Assembly (NCBI GenBank): GCA_002633005.1
Contig: NMRA01000340.1
Span: 357,435-421,434, forward strand
Direction of reading: 5' to 3'
DNA: 64,000 nt
DNA from: Phoronis australis
Taxonomy: Eukaryota; Phoronida; Phoronidae
The translations under genes were made by a program, and so were the position numbers. Below, piece after piece: positions 1-12,200 of this stretch (positions are counted from its first letter, which is position 1; each line of letters starts with the position of its first letter). The notes below the pieces were generated by a model. It saw only the letters and a list, made by a program, of their open reading frames with translations. It did not search any database and was not told where the DNA came from.

Positions 1-53
1 TTCATTTTTTTTTCATTTTGATGCAGATTTTTTTCTTAAAAAACATAAAGAAG

Positions 54-292
54 TATTAAACAGGTTACTATCTAAAATGATTTATTCTTATTAAAATAAT
101 ATTGGCAAGAAATTGAATTTCAGGTCTCAAAGTGGGGCAGTCTATTTAATATAGGGTGCCTCGCTCATCGGCTGCGTTCCAGCGGAGCTCTCTATATTAA
201 TATAGGTGCTTCACTTTTGAGGCCCTAAATTCAATTTTTTCCCTAGGTCATTTTAACAAGAATAAGTCATTTTAGATAATAAGCTGTTAATT
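54..292. repeat. Fold-back inverted repeat (miniature transposon-like)
   Basis: The two halves are reverse complements with mismatches. The left arm runs from about 54 (TTAAACAGGTTACTATC) to about 170, and the right arm ends at about 292 (GATAATAAGCTGTTAA on the plus strand). The arms share a TATCTAAAATGA block, an AAATTGAATTT block and an AATATAGG block in mirrored order, around a short GC-richer centre at about 172-205. There is no coding capacity. The form is that of a miniature inverted-repeat element; the superfamily is unknown. Confidence 0.7.
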
Positions 293-1395
293 GTTGATGG
301 CCCCTCATGCAAAAGTGGAAAATTTTAAAAACAATTGCAAATGACTCTCTAGAAAACAGTGCATAAGGCGTGCTATCTGAAAGTTTCGTATGAATCCGAT
401 CAGCCATTTCTGACAGATGAGGTTCCAAAGTTGGTCAAATTTTGACATTTTTCGAGGGTCCTGTACATGAATTTAAATATCCGTAGGACATGTACGCTGC
501 ACACGGCCTCGGTAGTCTTATGGACATGTACAAGTCTGCTAGAAACAACTCCCTCTTCATCAACAATGGCTTTGCATTTAATGATTTTTAAAAAGGAATG
601 TTCTAAAACCCCCTCGAACCCCACACTCCACAACCCCCATGATCCACGACCCCCCTCGATCCACAACCCCCTCGACCCAGTCTACACACGCTCCACTCGA
701 TCTGTGCATAGAACAAGTGCTGACTAGCAGGACCAACGAGTCGTGCCGTGAGCTCGGCAGGCCCTTCCCTGTTTTTTGCAATCAAAAGGGTCGATTCGCA
801 AGTTTGAATGCCAAAAACAAATACAAAAACGCCACCAAATCAAAGCAAGCAACCGAATATACATATAAAACAGACACTAATAATGAAACTATGAAATTAT
901 GTTCATTCACGTTTAACGTACTCTTTCTCTAAGTTTAGTAGCACGGGAGCATTTGGTAGACGCTCGTGGAACTATTTCCGCTCACAATCCATTATTTCAG
1001 GTCATGTTGTTACGCCACTTTCTGTTTCAACCACCAGACCTGAGCCAGAGCAGATTCGTGTGTGGGTAGTCTGATGGGACAGTCATTCAGCGACGTAATA
1101 ATTATGATTATGAAATGATTAAAAATCGCAAATTTACATCTATTGCAAGCGCAAAGATACATCTAGTGCAACATGTCGTTGTTTGGGCATCATGTCTTGA
1201 TTGTTCACATAGACATGTTCTGTGTTGTTTCGATGAATTTGAAAATTGTCTACTTCACCTCGTGAATAGCTGACAGAGTTGCAAAGTGGCAGTTGTCCCA
1301 GGACACCCCTTCTAAGAGACGAATCTGTCTGGAAAGAGGCCCGTAATGGGAAAGAACATAACATAAGAACGTCACAGTTGGTGACCTTCCTTAAC

Positions 1396-1612
1396 ATGTG
1401 CGCACCTAGGGAGGGGGGGGGGCTCGAAGTGGGCAAAAGGTCCGCTTGAGAAAAAAGTCCGAGAAAAAGTCCACTAAAATGGCGCCAACGCACACTTCAT
1501 AGCTCTGAACGTGGTACCCCGTTTTTTTAGTCCTCCATTCGTTTTTTATTGGCAAAAGGTCAACATTGTCAAAAATTCGAGCCCCCTATGTTTTAGACTA
1601 GGTGCGCGTATG
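1396..1612. repeat. Miniature inverted-repeat element, family A copy 1
   Basis: The ends are inverted: the left begins ATGTGCGCACCTAG and the right ends CTAGGTGCGCGTAT. The interior shares ordered blocks with copies at 16836-17083 and 22504-22747: AAAAGGTCCGC, AAGTCC, TCATAGCTCTGAA, TTTTTTAGTCCTC and GAGCCCCC. A run of G follows the left end. It is non-coding, and the superfamily is not identified. Confidence 0.6.
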
Positions 1613-3614
1613 GCTTAACATAATAGAACGTACGATTTCACCTAAACAGGAAAAAGCTGCAGTTGAGGCCCCTTCCGTGAGCGGCCCTGCAGAAAAACGA
1701 ATGATACTAAAACAGAAAATGGATGGCTATGGATTCCACTGAGCTGCTGAATATGAAAAAAATATTTAATTCCAAACCAATTAATGATTAACGATTAGTG
1801 CTTTCATCAGGGCACCAGCGCTCCACCAGGTTTTCCCAATTTATATCAAGCAATTTCCAAAAATAACGAAAAAGAGAGCAACAGATGATTCTGTTGACCC
1901 TTTTTCGAGAGCTGACCTTGGAGAAATGGTGTCTTCTTGAATTTAAATGTGATGTTGAAAATCCTGTATAACATGTATATGTGTGATTAAGGGCACGTCT
2001 TTAAGTGCATTTATATGGTCTTTAGTGCAAACACTGTACCTTTCTCCTAACAAAACTGCCTTGAGCATTGTTTCAAAGGGTAACCTGCAATTGATACATT
2101 AAATGTTCTCTTAAAATTTCCCTTGGTTACATGTTTCGCTGTCGTTCTCACCTTACCCCCACTTTTACTGGTGACCACTGTTTCACCCTGTCGCTTGAAA
2201 ATTATTTGGGGACTTCTTGTCTCCTCCTCGCTTTTTACTGCACTTCCTTGAAGAGTTAATACATTCGTAAAACGCTTATTTCTCACTATGAGATGCGAGC
2301 TTGTATAAATGTCAGTAATACTTGAATCATCATTAAGCGTAAGTGTGATCACACTGGAAGAAACGTGAATTCGTGTTTTACTGATACTTTACCTGTACGC
2401 AGTAGAGAAGAATCAGAAAATTGTGTTTTAATTAGTCTGTATGTAGTAATAGTACAGTTTGTGAAGTGCTATTTTGTGAGTCCAGAAGCATAATAGTCTA
2501 ATTAAAAGGAAATAGCAAACTGTTGTAAGAAAATTATTGACGGACATTTCTTTTTAGTGCCTTAATTTGAGTACTAACTTCCTCTAATACTGAGCGACAG
2601 GGAATTCCAGTTAGCAGTACACGTAAGTGCGGAGGATTTTTAAGAACAACTACAGTAACGAGATGCGATATCGCAGTCCCTTTAGTGTGATAAAATTAAG
2701 ACTTAGACCTTGTTTTGGTTTATTTTTGTTTAGAAGTCAAAGGTGTTCTCGTCTGAGTATTGCTGACGTTATGGAGTTTTGAACATGTACATAATGTAAT
2801 GAAGTTGATGCCGATTAAAAACTGGCGTTTAGTTCAGAAAAAAATCAAAGCTTTATTTGAACGAGGGATCGCTCTTAATGTGAAAAATGTCACTTGATAT
2901 CGTAGGGGGTTGATCTGTAACAAGATTCTAATACCCACATAACAGCAGATGATATTTCCATAACCAAAGTGAAGGACAGCTACGGTTTTTGGACTAGGGC
3001 AGGAGTTGCTTAAACGGTAGAAAGTGAAGAATTGCTTCCCATAGAAAATTGATGTATATATGTAAAGTTGGCAGGATGTACCTGAGTCTTATTTGTAAAT
3101 TATTCTAAAAGCAAGGCATTTTTCTTATGAACAATTGCATGTAAGGGCAAGAGGCGTCAACTGTTTGATCTCTTAACTTGTCTATGAACTTTCACTAGTA
3201 TTTTGAGTTTTGGAATGATACTGTTTAATTGTTTGATTCTGTTATCGCTTTTTATTTTAAAAATCGAGTTGTCCACACAACGTCTGTTCTTTACGTGAAT
3301 CCACGTTTAATAGACATTTAGACTTTTTGTGCCCTTTACAAAGTCTACAAAGATTTGACTTCTCTTTTACTTTGAGAAGTGAAATATGGCTTGTTGTCCG
3401 TATTGCACCTCTTCATGTAAGAAGTAAATGTTATTTCTAAATAATGCACCAATAATTCATGTAGAGTTTGGAAGGAAGCACCAAGTCAACCTCGTCCTTA
3501 TCCATTATTTTCTTCCCGTCGCAGTTGGCGCTTCCCGATTTGTGTCAACTACATCCGCGTTACGTGGTCATATTCCCCATAGGTCATCAGAGCGTGGCGC
3601 TCATTCCTTTCAAG

Positions 3615-3945
3615 TGCAACTTGCATGCTATTTCCTTATCTCAGTGATTTCTTGGTCAAATTAGTTAGAAACACAACACATAGCTACAATGTGAATATGA
3701 AGAAGATTGAAAATTGACAAATGATTTTAATCCGTCGTATATCACTTAACAGTATTCATTAAGTATCGTGACGTGGTGTATCATGTGGGCTATGTGAGAC
3801 CCCAAGATACGTAATTAGTAGATAGGTCACCTATTTGCAGAATTTTTTGTTTTCACATTTAAAAATTGTCCATGCATGCAACTGCACTTTTTTAGCGGAG
3901 AAGATGTTCAAATGCATGTACCATTGTCGTTTAGTTCTTGCTATA
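3615..3945. repeat. Dispersed block B1 (partner at 34803-35168)
   Basis: This stretch shares ordered similarity with 34803-35168 on the same strand. Shared words include GGTCAAATTAGTTA, TTGAAAATTG, CGTGACGTGGTGT, TCACCTATTTGCAGA and CGTTTAGTTC. It lies upstream of exon 1 of gene 1, whereas the partner lies inside intron 1 of gene 2. It could be an old dispersed element or part of the duplication that made the gene pair. No open frame spans it. Confidence 0.6.
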
Positions 3946-5611
3946 CTTTGTATGATACACAAGCACTTCCAAGTTTTGGCACCAATTTACAATAGGAGAA
4001 CATGGCGAATTTGAAATACAATCCGATGCAGAGAGCCGCGCCGGCTGCTTTGATTTTGCTACATGTAACATCTCAACATTTGTGCCTCCGTTGCTTAAGT
4101 GGAGACAACATCTTGGTGAGCGTGGAACTCCTCTCTGGGTTTTGTTTCATGTTAATAACCAACCTTAACTTATTGCAGTGGAACAATATTTCCACATACA
4201 TGTATTTTCTGTTGGGCTGTAGAAAAAAAAATCTTATCTGTTTTTTGTTGTAGAAAAAATTTCCAATATGAAGTTACAACTTGTGCTAGCTTTAAATCTG
4301 AATTCGTCAACACATAAACGAGGCTGAAAACAAAGACGATTCCTGCCAGCGTTATTGGTTTGAATAGTCTGTTGATGCCTCGTGAAGTTCCAATATTTCA
4401 AATGAGTTTCTTTTTGGACATTATGCAAATTAAACAGTCTTTCAATTCCATGCACTTAATTACAACTTCATTTTGCTGAGTTCAAAGTTTTAAACTTTTC
4501 CGTAAAAGTGATAATCACGAAGGGTTTCAATAATCTATATTATGAAATCTCAGAGGCTCTCGTAAAGACCCTTAATATTATTTATTTCTTTTTACCGCGC
4601 CACAGCATCGAAAACAAGTTTCCTAAGTAATATTGTGCCCTTTCAGTGCAAACCAAAATGTTTCGCTCGAAATCTTGAAGCCTATATCAAACAAGTTGGC
4701 ATAGGTCCAGAGAAGTCCATGTCTGTTCAAAAATTGAGTAGTTTCAAATATTTAATGAACAATTACCACGATTAGTTCCTTGTTTTTAGCTGAAAGAAAG
4801 TGTCAAGGTGTAGACATTGCTCTTACAGGAATGAAACATTAAATACCAAGGTCATTAAAGTATAGCACGTATTGAAAGTAAAACGATTAGCGGATATTCG
4901 CGATAAATGCTAAATCTTGATCTGAAGCTCTTTTGGGAGTACATTTGTCCACAGTGCTCATTAGCTGAAATGTTGAAACATCATGGAAGCGTGCGTGAAA
5001 CACGAATCATCACCTGACTGCTTCCCCAAAGCCATATCAATAACGCTGGCGTCAAATTCTTATTTATTGTTTGCGAGAAATGCATTTCCCACAATCTGCT
5101 GGAGGAAACAGATTTCAAGCTAGCACGAGATTTAACACAATTATTTATGGGCCAATGTTGATGCTTCAAAGACTAATTCTGAATGTTTTTACAATAAAGG
5201 CAAGTACACTCAACTGAAACACGAAAATGGGCGGAAACAATATTTTAGTACCATCGAACATGGTTGGCTTGTAACATTAGCCAAGCAAACTGTGGGGGAG
5301 ACGCTAGACCTCTACTTTTATAAGTGAAAACTGGACTAGGTTGAGATACCAGATAAATGAAAGAAACCAACGCGGCTACGTGCACTTTGTTGGTTTTCAA
5401 ATTTGCCATATTCTCCTAATGGACCGATGTGGTAGACACGCTCATACGCCAACTTGCGAGTCATTTGAGAAGTAGGAAAATGATTGACAGTTTCAATTCT
5501 CAGTGACGTTCACTATGCATGATTCTTAAACTGATGCCGACAAGAAATTCGATTTTGCTCACTTAAGGGACGCATCGCTTACAGAAGGCAAACCTTTAAT
5601 CGACAACAGAG

Positions 5612-5765
5612 ATGACGAGTCCATGTTTCGATTCATCCAACACATCTTGTGACGTCTCTGAGGCGGACAGCACACAGAAACCTGTGAGTGTTGTTTCAAA
5701 TATGACGTGGGATGACGCAACCTGGATACTGACCAGCTCTTTCATTATATTCACCATGCAGTCAG
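5612..5765 (+). CDS. Gene 1 exon 1
   Basis: This exon encodes residues 1-51 plus the first base of G52: an extracellular tail rich in Ser, Thr and Asp, then the start of the first membrane span (WDDATWILTSSFIIFTMQSG). The donor is TCAG|GTATGA, phase 1. The matching exon of gene 2 has the same donor position inside the MQSG motif, which supports the call although the exon is small and far from exon 2. Confidence 0.88.
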
Positions 5766-6175
5766 GTATGATCACATTTAGTAAATAGCTCCGGCTAGGC
5801 ATCAACATTGGGAATGGCACTGCTATAAAACCGCCCTTGTTATGGCCACGAAGGAGGGGGGGGGGGGGGTGCAAGGGGACCAACCGTTCATCGCGTTGAC
5901 CTCCGCTCTTGTTCTACAATATTGGCTGCGCCAGTGAGCATGGCTTAACGTGAAACTGTTTTCATGTATTGACAACTTATTATAGATAAAACATTGTACC
6001 ACAATCAAGTATACAATACAGAAATGAATAAAAACAATAAGAAGTAAATTGAGAAAGATGCATGCAGTGTGAAAAATGATTAATAAGATTTTCATTAGCA
6101 GAGCATAATCATGAATTAGGCTCTACTTCGAATTACACACGTGGAAGCACGAGCACACGTACGTGCTCACACACA

Positions 6176-6215
<40 letters not shown>

Positions 6216-9200
6216 CACACACACCTATTTATAGATACAAATCTATATTATTATAGGTATGTTGTTGACTTACCTAACTCAGTCACTCAGTGGCGCTAGT
6301 AATCAACACAACTTTACATGTCAAGGGTTTAAGGTAAATTATCAGGACTTCCTCTTCTAAAGCAACATTGAGCGCACACAAGTTGTATGGGAGTAGATAA
6401 AAAAGGTCATGACTACACGGTATGGTGCACCAAAAATGTAGAACGATGACCCGTATTATTGTGGTATAGAGGATGGATACTTTCGATATAACTCAATAAT
6501 ATCCATTTCTCAAAGTTATGTAGCTTCATGCGTTGAAATTTCCAGTTTTAAATTTTGTAACAATTTTGGTTCAATGATAGGAAGGATTCCAACGACTGAG
6601 TGCGAACCCCAAAAAAGTATCTTAATTGTGATTGTTCAATATTCCGTTGCTGGTCCTCTCCGAAAATGTAACAAATTGTTCTGTTTTTAAGAACGTTACT
6701 CTTAACGTCAAATTTGCAAGTGGACGTATCATCAGCCGAGGATGTCCCTTTACCTGGTGTTATTTGTCTGACGTCAGCAACCCGGACCAATAAAAGCAGG
6801 ATGAATATAAGCAACCGTCGTCGACGGGCCCATAAACTGATCTCGAAACTCGATTCGGAAAGTTGACCAATATTGCAAGAATCGAGAAAACAAAATTTGT
6901 TCTCGAATTGTACGATTTGTTAAGTACCTAAAAATGTTGAGCAAAGAACTCTATTGGAACCAAAGAAACCGCACCTTGAGTAGAACGTGTACAGCCGTTT
7001 CGTACACATCTCACGGACTTTACTCACCGAGAGATATAGACGAAACGGCGGTTCACTTTCTACTTAAGGTACGGTTTCTTTGGTTCCAATAGGAATCTTT
7101 GCTCAATGTTTTATCATTTGAAGGGAACCCAGTAATATACATAGTATTAAATACCTAGTTGCGCGTGATTTCAACAAGCATCATGTTCTAACATGTTCTA
7201 ACGAAACCTTCAATACCTACAGGGTAATAAGTCGGAACGATTGAATTTCAAGGTTGTCTGTTGGACTGTGCTAAGTGTGCTTGACAGGGAGTAATTAAGT
7301 TGGATAAACAATACGCTATACATGTACCTAACAACGCAAACGTAGAATCAGTAAAAAAAATGTACAATAAGGACCTAACGACAATTGGCGAAAACATTAA
7401 AAAAACATTTCGACGCGGACAGGGATAATTAAACCAAGACGGACATGTATCTTAAGCCTCAATCTGCGGCGAAGGTGAAGATGTGGGCGATGATCGACGG
7501 GTGTTTTAGCGGGTTAAAATCATCCTCTATTGCTGGTGGTAGACAAGCAAATTGTTGTCAAGTGACAGATAAAATCCTAAAATATACACGCTGTTGGAAC
7601 GTAAGTAGATTCCAATTTTCCGCCGGGTTATCTGGTAACTTTGCTGAAGGCTGATTTTCAACAATTACCGGGAGGGGAAGAGAGGGAGGAAGAGGGAGGG
7701 AAGGGAGGGAGGGAGNNNNNNNNNNNNNNNNNNNNNNNNNNNNNNNNNNNNNNNNNNNNNNNNNNNNNNNNNNNNNNNNNNNNNNNNNNNNNNNNNNNNN
7801 NNNNNNNNNNNNNNNNNNNNNNNNNNNNNNNNNNNNAAAAGTTCCCGCTATCAAGAAAGCACTTTTACATATATAAACAAATGAAAACAAGAAAAATCAA
7901 TAGTAATGATAAGTAAAACATACAAAAAAGAAAAAGAGAAAAAGATATACCTACGAAAACAAAGCGAAGTAGCGCTAACGAGCGACATAACAAGAACCAG
8001 TAAATGGACTGATACAGCTATGGGGACGGGTCTTGGGAAGATGAGTTTCTAAATAGTATTACATACGACGTAGTTGGAAATATGGCGAATTGGGTCGTAG
8101 TTGCTAATAATGTAATAAGTTAAAGACCTGGAGAATGCTTGCAGAGTGTGACTTTTTATTCTATTTACAGCAGGGATTTTAATTTCGATGCTGTTAATAA
8201 GAAGAGGAACTTCAAATCTGATACATGTTCTTGATGATTGGGATATTAAGATTTTGTGCTGTGTTGTTGGAATAGTTGCATGATATTGATTCAAGTACGT
8301 AGGATTTTGAATATGTCTGGTGAGTTTACATTAGCTCAGTCTTATGAATAAGGTGTTAGTGTAAAAATACTTAGGTACCTGATTCCTGAGCAATTTGTTG
8401 TAAATTATTGAAGTTGGGGTTTTAAAGATGTATTGAAGTAGAAGAGGATAAGGTTGCGTAAATATGGGTAGAGTGTGAACATGAAAAGGAAATAGACGCA
8501 GTTCGAAGATTTTTCTTTTGGGTTGTCTACAGTTTTTTGGTGTTGTCGAAACCCCAAAGTGTAATGCTATAGTTTGTTTTTGGGATGACAAGTGGTTTAT
8601 GTATTAGTTTGAGAGATGGGGGAGAGATAGGATTTTGATCTATATACAATGTATGTGATTCCACCGAGTTTGTTTGAAATAACGTTAATGTTGGTTAACC
8701 ATTAAAGGTTTTTATCAACGGTAATACCAAGGAAAAGGAAGTCGTTCACGTGACTGATTGTTTTGCTATTCACGATACATTTGTTAACTTTCCTTTGAAT
8801 GTAGTGTAAGATAGTAAATTTACTCTTTAACTGAAGGTTTTTTACGAAAAAACAGGCTGAAGTAGATTCACAGTTGCTATTGATGACAGGTGATATAAAG
8901 TGTGTTGGAAAGATTTGATGAGAGTGTAAGATGTGACAAGACACTTTGAGAAAAAGGCCTTTAAGTGTCGAGCCTAAGTCTGAATTGAGTCAACTGTAGA
9001 CTGGAGCCTGGCCATGGATGGGCATGAACTGCCTTACAACATCTCTTGTGGCGCTTTTTATTGCCCATCTTACCAGAGATTATCATTTTTATTGTACTTA
9101 TCTGTATTCACTATCTTTACTTGTAATTGTATCAGTAATAAGAAATGACCTTGCATCGCCTACCTCGGCTTCCTTTCATATCTAGTAACGAGCTTGCAAC

Positions 9201-12200
9201 GCTCGTTCATGTAATATTTATATATTATTTGGAACATATGTCGATCATAAAAGATTATTTTGAACAAAATCTGTTAATAGAGTACTATTCAGGGCACAAG
9301 AAACAGACTGCGCACGGGATGCAATTTCTCCTTGATTTCGCTATCAACTCTAAATATACAACTCGAAACAACGTGCATTTGCCATGGGCGTTCATTATCA
9401 CCTTAGACATTTAAGGTATGGGGCGTCTATCTTAAAAACATCACTACTGATGTCATTGCAAAAGTCTGAAGATATAGTTATTAGCACAACATAAGCATTT
9501 CAACATTTCCTCATCGCTTTCATTAAATTTTCCACAGACAAACCCTTACGGGAATAAACTTTGTTATGTTGATTTCAACCAATCCTTATTCTGTCATATG
9601 CTAATGCATCATTTGCATCCAACCTGTATGATAAAATCAGGGTGGAGCTAAAAACTCATACAGATTACGTATTCGGGTTGCTTGCTACTTTTTACCTACA
9701 AATGTCGTGTGAGTCACCTTAAGCATACTTCACGCTTCCATGTTTAGAACACTTTGGGACAAGTTTTCAAATTCAAATTTTGCTCCAAACTTCTGTGAGA
9801 TTTCGAGGGTTACCTTGTATTATTCTGTTTCACGGATAAGAACAGAAAAGTCGTTTTCAATATCTATTGATAGACTCAAACCAGATTTGGTATCCTTTTA
9901 AATTAGAACCGTTTGTAGATATTCGTCCGCTCGAAGAGTGGTTGCCGCGGTCTACCGACTTGAGCATTAAGAGATTCGTGGACTTGTATTGCATATTGGT
10001 GCATATGCACACGGGCTTGTATCACACGTGCAGTGAGCACGCGCTATCGGGATTTACCCGTGACTTCCTTGGCAGCCTAATTAGCGTGGCTAGTGAGCGA
10101 ACCTGAAGGGCTAATTTGACGCAGACGTAGAGATGGTGCGACTAAGAGAGATGGGCTTGTACCCGAGCAGGTGGCTATATACTTCGCTTATAACTGAGTA
10201 ACTTAAAAGCGAGGTCTTCTTAGTACCGGCGTGAGATTACGCACGAGCAGTATAATTATGCAAACGACGCAATATGGTGTTTGATTGACCACCACGATAC
10301 CTGACGGGTCTTTGAAATGTCTTCTGAGTTCTGGGCAGGTTCAAGTGCATAACATCATGGTTAGACGAAGATGAATTTCACTGTAAACGTTGAAAAATGA
10401 AGCGGGGTGACGTTAAATCTTGAAAGCTTTTAAAGAGTTCCCACCATGACTCTGTGTCTCAAAAAGAATTTTATTAATACATCTTAAGAGATTTAATAGC
10501 CTTTAGTATACCTGTTGCTAAGAAACAAACCAAAAGTTAAAAAATATGTTGTACGTAATGGGTGGAAGACCGTCTTCGTCGTTTTGATTTTCATCGGTGC
10601 GATACTGAGGAGTTGTGAGGAAAGTCCGCGGAGAGCTGCCTCTTACAGACATGAAAAGGTTCTTTTGTGGAGGCCGTGGTAACAGCAACTTGACTGAGAA
10701 CGTCTTTGTGTTCAATTTTCCTAAATATGTGAAGGTTGCACAGAAATGTATCGGTTTGTGCGCCACACGAGAGTGTAGAATGTCAATGTAGAACATGTGA
10801 TTCAGCTGGGACTCCTCACTTTGTTAGGCAAGGAATAGTGTTTCGACCAAACACAAAAACTTTGTAAGTGTATTTGCAAATTTTACAAATAACGAAGAAA
10901 TTGCTTCCATTCTAGTGCGAGTGATGCCAGGCCTATTTGGCATAAAAAGTGCTTATTTAGTTAGATTTTATGATATTCATATCATATCATATCATATTGG
11001 CTAACTAAAACCTCAAAAACTAAGAAAATGTATATTGGGAACTTTTTAAACTTTGATGCTGCTGGCATTACGTTCAATGAAAACTAAAAAGTAACGGCAT
11101 TAAACTTTAATGGTCGTGATGTCTAACCATGTTTGGTAATACCTTCATCGTGAACAAGTTACGTTCTCCCAAAAATTGTACAATTCTGTTACAGTACATG
11201 TAGTTATCCAGTCATACTGACAGTTCCACCTCAACGTGAAGCATGACAAAATTTAACGAGAAACTTTTACCAAATTTCCAGCGAAAGGGGTGGCAAAACC
11301 CATCGTTGAAAAACCACGTGGAATAGAAGAGTTTAGTCAACCAACTTCCTATAAATCATGTAGCGCGTTTATTTTGGAAAGACTGCTTCGAAGTTAGAAC
11401 TATGAAGGTAGACGATGTTTCCACTAACAAAAGTGGTGTCTTGGAGTCTTCAGGATTCATAAGTTGCCCGTTTCCTGAAAAGTGACTTATAATAAGGCCG
11501 TGTGACACACACAAATTGTCTGTGTTAAGACGGAAATTCGGGATAAGACCAACGTTGAAAATTTGGAAAAAAACGCTCCTTGAACGCATAGTCAGTCTTC
11601 TGTCAAGTCAGTTTTCACCGCACTACCATCACAAGCACGTCCAATATTTCACATAGTACTAATGGTGGTTATAGGGGTAGATTATTACATTTCGAGGACC
11701 TGAGGGTATAACTATCTATACGGCGTTTGTGGAATTTTTCGCATTTAAACATCTGCTGGATGTGGTTGCAAAACTTAGTATCTTTAACAAAATATAACCT
11801 CTTTTCATTGTCAATCCTTAGAGTCTGAAAGCCAAAACATTGACCTCGGAGAGAGTCGTTAATTTTCAATAAAACTTTTCACGAACTAAATATTTAACTT
11901 TAAACTGAATACATATGCATCGACTACCGTTCTGTAAGGATAAAACAAGTTTAAGTTACATAATATTTCCAAATTTTCTCCTCGATTTTTCTCAAGGGTT
12001 TCACTTATAGTAGTATACAATGAGCCTAATAACGTCTCAGCTTAAAATTTAGGCGCATGGGTCTAAACACGCGCATAAACAGCATTCCATCTGACATGAT
12101 GTGCTTGGTTGACAACTCTGCTCGTTTTTAGTAAGAACTAATCATTTTACACCTTTATGGCTTCATAAAAAATGACACAAAATTTCCTACTGTCATCGGA

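Larger units (their letters stand above)
1..5611. other. Intergenic DNA upstream of gene 1
   Basis: No coding exon is supported here. The reading frames present are short, unrelated to any family I recognise, and interrupted. The stretch contains a fold-back element near its left end, one copy of a small inverted-repeat family at 1396-1612 and a dispersed block at 3615-3945 that recurs at 34803-35168. The promoter of gene 1 should lie in the right part, but I see no convincing TATA box or other core element near 5500-5611. Confidence 0.6.

Noticed and set aside
1140-1493. 117-codon minus-strand frame
   Set aside because: It overlaps the family A miniature element and a poly-G run; no domain is visible.
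7558-7916. Open frames crossing the N gap on both strands
   Set aside because: They are open only because Ns are not read as stops.
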